From NCBI GenBank assembly GCA_015657535.1, contig JADHZB010001574.1, positions 1,929 through 64,998 of the forward strand: a stretch of DNA of 63,070 nt, read 5' to 3'. Below, one piece after another: positions 1 through 11,200 of the stretch. This DNA is from Nephromyces sp. MM_2019 (Eukaryota > Apicomplexa > Aconoidasida > Nephromycida). The notes beneath the pieces were generated by a model that was not told the origin of the DNA, did not search any database, and worked only from the letters and a program-made list of their open reading frames with translations. The translations under genes were made by a program, and so were the position numbers. Every line of letters starts with the position of its first letter. Positions within the stretch are counted from its first letter, which is position 1.

Positions 1-84
1 CCTCTTCATCTCCCTCTTGATCCCCATCTTCATCGCCCTCTCCATCCCCCCCTCCCTCTTTATTTCCATCTTCATTTTCTTCTC
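1..84. repeat. Pyrimidine-rich low-complexity tract
   Basis: The first 84 bases are an imperfect C/T-rich repeat made of variants of CTTCAT, CTCCCT and CCCCAT. Read on the minus strand, one frame is open from about 115 down to base 1 and gives an Asp/Glu/Gly-rich acidic peptide. This could be the edge of an acidic low-complexity exon of a minus-strand gene, or a simple repeat in an intron of the CK2 gene. No splice signal or homology decides between these. Confidence 0.6.
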
Positions 85-1128
85 CTCTGTTGTTTTTTGA
101 TGTTTTTTATGGCAGCTTCCAGGCATTTTTTCAAAAAATTTCCCTGTATTGCAGTTTCTGATGTTTCTTTGAAGATTATTTGGTTTCTCCTTGAAATTTT
201 GTTTCTTTTTTGGTTTTTTAAGTTTTACGTGTTGAATTCTATTTTTTGTAGAAGATGCGATTTTTGGATAATTATTTTCTATTTAATGTGTTTTCCGAAT
301 TTTAATGCGCTAAGCCTTCGTCTTTTTCTTCCTAGTTTGTGTAATGAAGCGTGGGAAGAGATTTTATTCTAGCAGAGGAACGTGTGTGTGGCTTGCATTC
401 ACTAATGTAGTGAAGATGGTTTTTTATTTTGACTTTTTACTGTTACTCTTGTTGCTTATTTTATCTCTTGTTTTTAGGTGCGTAGAAGTCGTCATTATCT
501 TTTGTTTTAGCTGCGTATCCAATGCTTTTTGCTGCATAGAAAGCGTAGAAAACAGCGTTATCTTCATCTCTGTTGGCCCCAAACACCTTTATTCATGGCT
601 TTTAGCTGCTTAAACAAACACCTCTGCTGCACTTTTTTTAAAGTACCTTATTGTTGCCAGGCTATATATTGCTATACAGTTTCTGCTAAAAAGCCTGTAT
701 TTGACATCCTAAAAATGCCATGACTTTTACTTCCTCCTCAATTTTCCTAAATACTTTTAGTGTGTTACAGTTGACTGTTAATAGTTTTGGCAAGACGCGT
801 GCTGTGTGCTATTTAGCTATTAATATTGCTCGGTTAGCCTCTGAATATATAATACTATGAGAGTTGCAGATTGAAGCTAGCTGATGAATGCTAGCTAGTT
901 GCTTGCTTAAGAGCTTTCTTCGTCTATTTTGCGGTTTTAGTGCTCAATTTATCTGCCTAGTGTTGATTCCATGTTTTCTCTGCTTAATGAGCATTGTTGG
1001 GTAGTAACAGTTTATTGTAGCCACTCTTTGTTTTTACTAGCTTTTTCGCATTGTTTCTACAGATAACTAATAAAACCTCTTGATAGCACTATAAACAACC
1101 TCTGTTTTCCCTTTATTATCTGTTTCAG
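85..1128. other. T-rich non-coding stretch, probably CK2 intron
   Basis: T-rich DNA with only short open frames. It ends in a convincing 3' splice site (TCTGTTTCAG, 1119-1128) that leads into the CK2 alpha exon at 1129. I looked here for the preceding CK2 exon (catalytic loop, DWG motif, GCML region) and did not find it, so this is probably the 3' part of a long intron. Confidence 0.5.
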
Positions 1129-3322
1129 GGACTACGAAGCTTTTTGAGTATGTCGCGAAATATGACTTATGCTTGTCGGACGAGTTGGTCAAAACTCTTG
1201 GCAGGTCTTGCTTAGTTGCTATATACTTTCTAGGATAAACTGTGTGTTAATTTCTGTTTTTTTTTGTAGTCATTTGGTAGGCATTGCTTTTTTATGGCAA
1301 TCAATATATGCGTGTGTGTGTGTGGAACAAAAGGCATAGCCTTGCTGAAAATTGCATTGCGTTTTCATTTCTATTTGTTCAGTTTTTTTCTATACTTGAA
1401 GAGTCTCAATTTTCTTTCATCTGTGGGGAAACCTTGCTTCTGTCCCTTCTTCTCTCTCTAAGTTTGCTTTATTTCTTTTGGGATACCTTTTTATACACTT
1501 TTTATGAATGCATGGTATGCGCGTTTTAGAGTGTACTGCCTCTATTGATCAGGTCTCCCTGCTAGCTATACCAGGGTATGGCTAGCTTCTCTTTTCCCCA
1601 CCACACGTAAATTTTATAGCTTCTGTGATAGGAAGGCGTCTTACTACTCCCGGATGTATCATCTTAAAGTAGAACTTCACCCCGAAGTACACACTTTGTA
1701 CTTCCGTTGATAAGATATATATTTTCAAAGAAAATACGCTTTTCGCATTGGATGTAGATTTTTTGATGATTAAGAGTATTTAAACTGCTTTTTTGGCGGA
1801 AAAGCATCGAGAAATATGTTAATTTAGATAACAAGCAGCTTCTCATAGATCTTAGGTCTCAAAGCAGCTTCGGATTGCAATGTTTTCGGGTAGATTTTTT
1901 AGTGCGATAATACCCTGTTAAGGTTATGCCAATAATGATGATTTCTTTCATGCACGACGACTTGTGATATTCCGCTGCTATAGCCTAAGCTATGCATCTA
2001 TCCAGTTATGCGTTTTCTGTTAACCACTATAATTTTGCTTTTGAAAAAATTTGTGTTTTATCTTCATGCGCTTCTGAAGCAGTTCAATAGAGTCTCAACT
2101 GAGAAACATTTTGAGGTTATACACGCTATAAAGCTCTAATTCTATCTATAAAAGTATTCAATAGGCGAATTTTGAGAGCCTTAGAGAGCCTTTTAGGATG
2201 ATTCCCGCAAATTCTTTGATTTATAAAAGTCATGGGATGGGAATTTATATTGCTTTTGTGGAGAATTTTTTTTGTTTCTACTTTTTAATATTCTTTTTCA
2301 TCATTTTTATCTTCAGATCTCCTTTTTTTTAATTACCTCGTAGCTTCTGCCTCCATTTATAGTTTTTTTTAAGTTTGCTAGCGTGAGGTGTTGCTTCTGA
2401 TGATCACTGTAAGCCTTGCGCTCGCTGCTGTGACTCTTCAATTTTGCTTTATTTAAGGTTCATAGCATCGAATGCTTGAAATTTTCGCGTTTTCTACACT
2501 CAACTGAACTTTAAGGCTTTGATTCAATCTTTTTGATGATTTTTTTTATCTTTTCAATATCGTCAAGGGAATGCAATATATTTAATGTTCTGTTTTCGAA
2601 AAACTATACACTTTCGCTTTCAACTGCTGAATGTAATGGCATTGCTATCGTGAGAGTGCATGCAACAGAGCAAGCTAGCATATCGCGTTTTATGGGTAGT
2701 CCACCCACCAAATTTTTCATCAAAAAACTCGACGGGCATTTTTGGCGAAAAACAGCTTCCAATTGCACTGCTACTCTTCCTCTGATTCTCTCTTTTTCTT
2801 TGCTTTTATTCTCTCTAAAGTAAAGCCAATTGGAATAACTTTAAGTATTTTTTATTGTGGGTTTATGATCGAAGATTATTTATAGAATACTCTATTTGAA
2901 ATTGCTAATTCTCCTTATATTTTATATATATTAATCGAAATTTAAGCTCTTAAAAGTCTCATAAGCCTATTATAATATAATTAATTAATATATTAGCGAA
3001 GAAGTTACAGATCAAGCTACAAAAACAGAATATCCCGCTGTCTTTTCATGATTTTCCCAGACAAGAGCTTATTTTATATGCACTTTTGAGATATAGCATT
3101 AAGATCCTGTCGGTTTCTTTGTTTACATTTTTTTTTCCCAGACATAGTTGCAAAAATTGGAGCAAGTTCATTACTGCTAATAACGAGAGCTTTTGCTGTG
3201 ACGAAGTCTTAGATCTTATAGACCGCATGCTAGTGTATGACCATGCAGATCGCATAACTGCCGGGGAAGCTCTAAGGCATCCATACTTTGAAACAGTGCG
3301 GGTTAGTTCAACTTGCTGCTGA
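1129..3322 (+). CDS. Casein kinase 2 alpha catalytic subunit, C-terminal exons (5' partial)
   Basis: Two exons are visible. Exon 1129-1204 encodes LFEYVAKYDLCLSDELVKT and ends in a split Arg codon (GGC AG|GTCTTG). Exon 3142-3322 follows CCCAG, completes AGA and encodes HSCKNW, then LVYDHADRITAGEALRHPYF. This matches the CK2 alpha C-lobe: the region after the LGT..LYDY segment, then the (R)HSRKRW and YDHQERLTAxEAMxHPYF blocks. CK2 alpha is an acidophilic Ser/Thr kinase of nucleus and cytoplasm. The reading frame continues to TGA at 3320-3322, giving a tail VRVSSTCC. A GTTAGT donor lies at 3302, just after ...ETVR, so the true last exon may lie further right. The intron is 1,937 bp. ATP-binding and catalytic exons are not in the window. 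Confidence 0.9.
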
Positions 3323-4174
3323 TAGACGGTGAAGGCACCGTAAGAAGCCGCAAACCAGAATTTAAACTGCTAGCTTCAGTCATCAAGATGCCTAATAAAC
3401 TTAAGATCCACTGAGATTGTGGCATTTTCCCAACGCTAATTGCACTTTTTAATTATTTTGTACGAATTTAGTTGAGATGAGCGATTGAGTTGCAGGCTTT
3501 GCTTACACAGTTTTGGCCTTGTTAAGGTGATGATATTTGGGCTAGAAAAATCTCCTTGAAAGAAATTTTTTGTTCGTTTGAATACTTTTGCTTTTTGTTA
3601 TGAAATCCCGTTATTTTCGCTTTAATTTTTGCCTGTTTCTATGCGCATTTAATAGGCTGAGGAGCGAGCTTTTTTGGAGCGTTAATAGTAAATCTAAAGC
3701 GGAGTTTTGGGTATGTGCATAATTCGGAGTGTTTCAACTTTCTCGCTTTATGTTTGCTCTTCGCAGCTATTTCGGCGATGAAATCTTTTTTTTGCACTTG
3801 TCGGCAATGTTGGGCAATTGATACTAGCTACTTTCAAGCTTGCTTGCTATTTTGCCTTGGAAAGTTTTTTGTTTTTCTGATCGTTCGTTTTTCAGTTTTG
3901 CTGTTTCAAGAGACACTTTGTATGCATACCTGCAGCTGCTGTCTGCAATTAAAGCCTGTATCACTTAAATTTCATGGGAAATTCTTTAAGCAGCATGTTT
4001 TTCGCGCTATTTTTTCAGGTCCTACACCGTAGTATTAGCTGCGGGTGATTGCAAAAAATGATGGTTGTCATATATCATATGAGAAAGCTATAAAAATTAA
4101 GAGAGGCCAACAAGTGGATTTATAGAATATTTAAGAATATCATTGAAAAAAAGGCTTCAAAGTTCATAATTCAG
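3323..4174. other. No gene recognised
   Basis: A 105-codon open frame at 3715-4032 is Phe/Cys-rich, begins without a convincing start and is about as long as chance allows at this base composition. I see no splice-flanked exon here. Confidence 0.4.
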
Positions 4175-4305
4175 TAACTGCCATGCCAAGTATAGCCCCC
4201 GGCATAGATGTGTTATCAGAACTTAATCAGAGTGTAGATAAACCCTTTGCTTTGGATATAACAGTCATGAAGCTTCCTGTCAGATCAGATCCGCTCCTGA
4301 TTTGG
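4175..4305 (+). CDS. Isolated coding-like exon, unknown
   Basis: After an AG at 4173-4174 a frame runs through SIAPGIDVLSELNQSVDKPF and then FALDITVMKLPVRSDPLLIW to a possible donor GTGACT at 4306. Codon use is balanced and not T-biased like the flanking DNA, which suggests real coding sequence. The polypyrimidine tract before the acceptor is weak. It could be a further exon downstream of CK2 or part of a separate plus-strand gene. I do not recognise the family. Confidence 0.35.
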
Positions 4306-7300
4306 GTGACTTACGCTAGTATTTTTTCCACTTGCACTAAGTTATAATGTCGCGTAGTGAGGTATATTTCAATAGTGCTCCATTGTAAATTGGCTATGAA
4401 ATCCATGGCGTCTATCTAAAGCTGCTCTCTCAGTCTGGCTATCATTGGACTCCATAATTTTATAGTTTTTTATTTCTTGCATTCAGTGTTTACCCGCTTT
4501 TCATATCACGATTGACTATCTCTACTGTTTTTTATCTTGCTGCTGCATGGGCTCTGTTGCTACTATAACCCTTTTTTCCAGAGTGCTTTGGTGATTGGTT
4601 GGGTGTATATATTACTCAATATATATGTTGCTCTATAAAATTACTTCATCCCATGCATTTTTTCTTTATTCACTTGCCGATTCTTTCATGCTTTTGTGAA
4701 ATATGTCGTTGATTACTGGTGCATTATTTATTGCCCTCACCTCTAACTGTGTTGAGGCAACTCTACAAAACATGTAGGAGTTTGATACTAAACATAGTTG
4801 CCTACCCTAGTAAGCTGAAGAAATGGGCATAGGGATGGCATAAATATTGGTTTATGGGCTATATATATATTATACTAGCGCACTTGTGGGCGAAAATTGG
4901 AAGCTCCATCTAAATGCGCTTTTGTGTGTGTGTTACGTAGGTTTCTGTATTATCTGCTGCCTTTTTTTTTTAAACTAGATATTTTTTTTCAATTAGTTCC
5001 TTGAAAAATTAATTTGATGGGCTAGTCTCTAGCGAACGCATTATTTCTAACTTCTTACCTTGCTGTCGTTAAAGTTGCTGTACATTCATAAAGCGCTTGG
5101 AATATAATGCCTTACCGAGACTGCTGATGTATTTATTGCTGTTCCGGAGTGATTTTATATGTCGCTATTTTGCCTTTATCTTCCTCCTCCCGCTAATTAG
5201 TATTCATGAAAAAAACTTTGATTTTATAAGCGGTTTTGGAGCTTTGATATGAAAATAATCTTTGGCACCGATTACATCGGCATTTTGCAATGACAAAAAA
5301 AGTATTATCAGCTGTATTAAGTATATTTCAGCAGAAATGAAGGTCATATTGAGAAGGCGATTAGCCCGTGATCAATACTGAAATTACGAAAACTTTTAAT
5401 CGTACGCACAATTTCACATGAAATGGAGGGATCCTAAGACTGAAATTTTTAGCGGCGCGCTTGAAGTTTTTACAAGCTTTCTACATTTGGCATCGATAAA
5501 AAAGTGCTATTCCATGTATCCTTTCCTGTTTAAGTTATTTTTTTATTGTGCTTATCTAATTTTTAGGAACTGAATAGCAAGATCTGTAGAGAACGAGGTT
5601 AAGTGTATACAAATTCCTCTGATAAAATAGCAATTTGGGACTCAAAGATGTTGAATTATCAAAAGCTTAAGTCGTGTTCTTACCTTCTTATGTTACGTAT
5701 ATGAAATCTACCAGTCAGCGTTTCAGCAGTTGTTCCTCTTGCTAGCTGTTGGTGCCACGCAAGAACTTCGAGGGCTACCGCCTTTTTAAAGCTTTAAAAT
5801 TATAACTCAGTTCTGAAAATGCTTGGAGACAACTTTATAACTTGCGTTTCTTGCATTAACGGCACTACTAAAGTGTCTGTTAAAAGTATATATACTATCC
5901 TGCAAGATTACGCTATATTTTTGCTCAAGCTAGTACTCTTCTAATGTTTCAGCTGTTTACTTAGTTGAGGTCCCCTAAAATTATTCAGTTAACTGTGAAT
6001 TTTCAGTACCAACAGAATGCTAAAACACACACTTGTATATAACTCTTTTGCCTCCGATGTTTGTTTTCATGACTTCGTATTTGCTTGAAGGTGTAAAGAG
6101 CTCGCTTTTTTTTAAAGAACTTTCAATATATCTCTTAACTTCTTTGCATAAATTTATAAAGGGATAGCGAACGGTCTCCCTGCGCGTTAGCAACTTTCTG
6201 GCGCAGTTCCTGCAATTGTTGCTGTAATACTTACTTCTATGGTTCTACCTACATATCTTTGTTATCTCATCACTTGAAGGATCTTTTGTAGCAATTCAAA
6301 GGTCTATGCTAAGTTTTGAGCAGTAGCTTTGGTAACGTGATTAAAGGAAGCTGGAGAGGGAAAACTCTTTTCTCAGTACAAAAGTAGTCGAATGTTCTGT
6401 GTTTTCTGCATCTCCATATTTTTGCTACGTTCAAATCAATGATGGGATCAGAATTTAAGACTTTCAATGCAAAAAGAGAATTTAACCACATATTTTTCAA
6501 TATAATCTTACTCACAGAAACTTTTTTCCATGCTTGTAAGGGCGTGCTAGGTATACAGCTCCAAAAGCTAAAACTGGTATTTTGCTGCAGGAGCGCCAAT
6601 TCAGAAGAATGAATCATTACTCCAAGTACAGTACCCGCTGTATAGCCATCCATAGGTCTGGTATATTTTCGGTGAATTTGATACAACGCGAATATTCTAT
6701 ATTTTTATTTTCTAAGTTGTGTTGATGCAAATAGCAGACTTTTTATTGCCTTTTTTCGTAATGTGTCACAGGCTGGTGGGATAGAGGCCAACTCGTTTTA
6801 TTCCCTAGATGATTTTATTTCTAGTATCTTTTGCTTTATAGCCATTGCTATGAATAAGCGCAGTTTTGCTGGCAAATTTAAGTGTCATTTCAAAGAATTG
6901 TTGAAAGTTTCCGGCTAGTAACCGGGAATGTATAACGAACAAACCTAGCAATTTTTGAGGAACTCGACCATACGCCTAACGCATGTTGGATGAAGCGCTT
7001 TGGTCTAGGAACATTAAAGTTTTATGTAAAAATGCGCAGCACCTCCCTATGGCTACCAGGGGAATAATTGGTAGGTACATACTATTATTGAGATGACGTG
7101 CAAAGTAAAGTCTTCTACGCAAATTCTTGCGTTTCTACATTTTATTCCTCGGATGTAGGTGCACGCTAGTTTGAGAACCGCTTAAAGTGCATATCATGCA
7201 ACTCGCTTGGTTATATATAAGTATGCGCTTTGATATGAAAGTTGGCCGATGAAGTTTTATCGTGATCCGTTGCCTCTTACAGGTTTGCAGTGCACTGCCA

Positions 7301-7761
7301 AAGTGTTATCCAGGAGCACCTTCTGTATGTTGTAAAGGTGTTCTATTCCACGAGGAAATGGAAAGCAGGTAGGGGTCTTCACCCACATTTTACTTCTACG
7401 TTTATCCCTCAGTTGAGTCGGTGCGGCGAAGTATATGAGTTGCACATCAACCTGCTAAATCTCCTTGTGTATAAGAAATACATTTCCTAAGCGTAAAAGT
7501 GGCTCAGTTTTCTATCCCAGTAGATATGAAGTTGGAAGCCTAACCAGTTCTCACGTGTATTAGTGCTTTGGAGGACGCTGAGTCGGGCACTATGCGTAAG
7601 GCTCACTAATGGGTCGCCGCCGCAGCATACCTGCTTTGATTTTTTCTTGCATTTGTTATGCGGTGCGCTCTCCATGAATATATCATGCACGCCCTCCGCA
7701 TTGTCCAATTGAAAAGATATTGTGCTAACCACAATGCGCTATTTCAGAAATTGTCCTAATC
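4306..7761. other. Long stretch without an assignable gene
   Basis: Mostly T-rich, with GTGTGTGTGT at about 4923-4932. Two islands are worth noting: an open frame 5400-5573 (plus) containing WRDPKTEIFSGALEVF, and a 125-codon minus frame at 6309-6686. Neither has flanking splice signals or a start that I trust. Confidence 0.4.
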
Positions 7762-7960
7762 ATGGGCTATGCGGTTGCATTGACGGTACTTTATATTTAT
7801 TCCCTTGTTTTACAAGATACTTATGAATGGATGAGAATTGCAGCTTTCTTACCGAACCTGTTCGCTGGAAAGTGCGATGCTGCTCAGATTCGTTACAGAG
7901 TAATACGCGCTTTGGGAAAGCTGATAATAATTTTACTGTTCAACACAAAATGGCTCTTTG
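7762..7960 (+). CDS. Possible first exon encoding a signal peptide
   Basis: ATG at 7762 opens MGYAVALTVLYIYSLVLQ, a good signal-peptide shape, then an Ala/Arg-containing segment (KCDAAQIRYRVIRALGK). The frame reaches TTTG|GTATTT at 7960/7961. A following acceptor at 7998-7999 would leave an intron of only 39 bp and give a phase-compatible exon from 8000 to a TGA at 8155. That is shorter than the other introns here (the next shortest well-supported one is 76 bp), so the junction is doubtful. This exon probably supplies the secretory signal of the large gene that follows, but the link is inferred from position. Confidence 0.4.
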
Positions 7961-8283
7961 GTATTTAAAAATTTAAAGATGTGAATATTATGCATGCAGG
8001 TGCTTCATTGTTTAAGTCAAACGTCACTGTACTCTATATTGCTGGTATGGCTTTAGCTTCCCCAAAAAAATTTTTCGTAGCTTCTTTAAAGGCACGCATC
8101 ACATGGCTGCAACCGGGCAAATCGAAGTTAACAGTACCCTGGTTGGGATCGTGCTGAGCGTGAGTTGGAAGGGAACTGGGCAGTTGCCTCATACCAGCTT
8201 CTGCCAACGTAGCACAGGAAGATGATGCCTTGCTGCCGAAAGGCGGGAAATTTAATTTTGCACTGTATCTAAATGTCTATTAG

Positions 8284-11200
8284 CTGCTAAAATTAACTTT
8301 CTTTGCCGAGATTTCTGCATTTGTAGAGATTCACAAACCACTGGTAATCCCAGCTAGCGCCCTAGCGTAAAACTTCATCTCAAATTGAAACTTTAGTTTA
8401 ATCTGATGTAAAAACGTGGAGAATGGTGTTTATTGGGGATGATTTTCTTGCAGAAGACCTGCGCTTAAAATTTTATAGCTATATACAATGATATTTGTTT
8501 AGGCTCACGCTGAATATTTATTTCCTGTCCACCAAGTAGTGTTGTACACCCTTCGTGCTCACACAATGATTTACTCCAAAAATGTCAGGTACGTTGCATG
8601 CTGCTGTATGACCGCTTTGTTGCCGCAGTGGAAAATGTCAACTAAAAGAACCGTGATTCAGCAAGCGTACTGCTTTCATATTAGCCATGTTCCTCTGAGT
8701 AGATAATAGCTGCGTGTACTGCAAGATGGCTTCGCACACTCATTAGGGTGTGCGTGACACCGGCATGAGTAGTCCTTCGGGGATAGAGACAAGAACCAAA
8801 CATAGACAAGTGTAACTTCGTTACTGTTCTGTTCTTGCACTGTCTTTCCCCTATAAATAGGCACATGAGCTATAAGTGTATAGCTATTTAGAAATACTTC
8901 ATACACAACATTAATTTGTAAGGAACATTCGCATTCAAGTAAAAAGAGAGGAGCGCTTATGTTGTGGCGATGCGACACACAGGTACTAAATTGGTTCCAG
9001 ACTATCCTTTTTCTGGGGAAATTGTACAAAGAAGTTGCAGGAGTAGGTGGGACGCTAGACTTCACATCATTAGGAATGTTACCCCTGCATTTGCGTGACC
9101 ATTTCGAGGGAAAGCAGGAGATCATGCTATATTAATTCGAAACATATTTCTTGTAGCCATTTCTCACATCCGAAATGATTTTAATTATTCCACGCAAGAC
9201 TATTCCCTTGAAATTAAACCTTTGATACGCCTCCCCTTTTTATCAAACTTTCGAAACTTTGCGGATAACTGAAAAATTATAGTATTCCGAAGAAACTTGA
9301 TAAAACAAACTAGTAAACACATCAGCTTACCTGATGAAGAGCAGCTTACTTTGTTTGACCAGCGTATGAAAGGGTCACTTATTTTGCTCTTTGTATCAAG
9401 GTAAGGTGATTATGGCAAGGCAGATTCAATTGCGGGGCGCGCTACCCTCGTAGACTGATAATCTAAATTCCTTTTGAGTGTAGCGCAGAAAGAAGCTTTT
9501 TTTTTACAAGCTAGAAATCTTTGAAAAATGTAGTTTAGCAGAAAAAAATTGTATTCATTTCATGATCTATTAAAAGATACCATAAGCAGCAGACTAAGAA
9601 GCTTTCAAGATATTTTTTTACCCCGGCTAGATCATCGTGTCTTGTGCAATTCCGATAGAATGATCACAAATTATGGGCATGAGTGGTTTTGCGTGTATTG
9701 TCTATGATAAAAAATCCCTTTGTCACTTGAGATGGAATACGCAATTTCGTGATTCTTGAAATTTCTTGGAGGTAGTTTTGGTAGGCGGGGCTGGATCGTG
9801 CGTGAAGCCATTAAAGTGAGTTTATATTGGAAACTTGTTGCGTGATCTAATGAAGTGCAACCTCCAAAGACACTTCAACATGCTATGAAAGGTTGTACTA
9901 ATGCCAAATTTAGGCACGTAAATTAGCAATTCATGAAGCCTTGAAGAATGGCACTTCTTTTTTCAGAAGGTATTGATTTAACCTATGACTTCCCAAAACT
10001 GCCCCAGGGAATCAGAGCATGCTGACAACTATTCGGTACGAGAGCAATAAAAGGTGCTTATTTTTTTAAGGTTGAGTAAAAAAAGACTATATGGTTTGAT
10101 TGTGAATCTATACAGAAGCTGAGCCTCTGTATAAGTGGAATCTAGGCATAAAGTGGAAAGATTTTTTTTATCTTAGCATGGACACAAGAAAATTCGTTTA
10201 AGAGCCGTGGCTTTCACATTAACTGTATATGTATTTTTAAGAGTTGTACGATAGGGATATCTTAACCTAATATGTTATCTCGATATTTGTTCATGCATCA
10301 GGCACATATCCTCAGCTATGGTGGGCAGTGTTTAATCTTGCACAATGTATTAATGATACTGGTTTTCATCTTATCGGTCCATCTGCAATCCCCACAAATT
10401 TTTTATCTCGATATTCTTAGTTATTTATTACTGAGCAACCGCATTATGCGCTATTCTGAGAATCCAAAATGATTCTATTTAAGGTGAGGCGGCGAAACGG
10501 CGCTCACTTATTGTTGATGGCCATAATTTTTGACACCATTTTAATATGCTTCAACTTCGAGGGCGGAAAAAATATCGTAAGATGCGGTAAGGAGCAATAA
10601 ACCCAGCGTGATTATCCTCGATATTAAAACGACTGGGTATATATACTACGTTTCCAACTGTTTTAGTCACACGTCGTATTAATTTTTGTGAAATTAGCCA
10701 CCTGTAAGCTAGAGATTTTTCTAAGAGTACAGCAAATTTCTTTTATAACAGGTATATCATTAAAAAAACAGTGTATTTTTTCCATATGTTAGCTTTTCAA
10801 AGTTTAGACATGTACTAGTGGTATTTAAGGTTTTTAGACTTTTTTGAAATTTCCTGTTAATGGGCGGCCTCTGCTCAGTGGAATATTTATATTTTATAAA
10901 ATTGGAACATAGTTGTGAAATTCTTTTCTTTGATATCATATATGGCGTGCCAAGAATAGATACTGCAACAGAATTAAAGTAAGTTGCGTACAATTTTTTA
11001 AGCACGTAGCTATGGATAATTTTAACTCTTTTTCAAATGGGGCTTGGTTAAATTTTAACGCTTTATAGACAAAATGGAGAGATCTTCATGGTAGCTGCTA
11101 GGAATGTGATGTGATACATTTAGTGTATTTTCATGCCAAGCTTTAGATACGGTAATAAATCAGAAAATTTTTTTTGTTAATTTTATGCTTGAAAACTGTT

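Noticed and set aside
6309..6686. 125-codon minus-strand frame
   Set aside because: No ATG at its head, no splice signals, no family resemblance; one or two frames of this length are expected by chance in a window this size.
8676..9125. 149-codon minus-strand frame
   Set aside because: Falls within a proposed intron of the plus-strand gene; begins without a clear start, shows no conserved motif, and the length is possible by chance at this composition.
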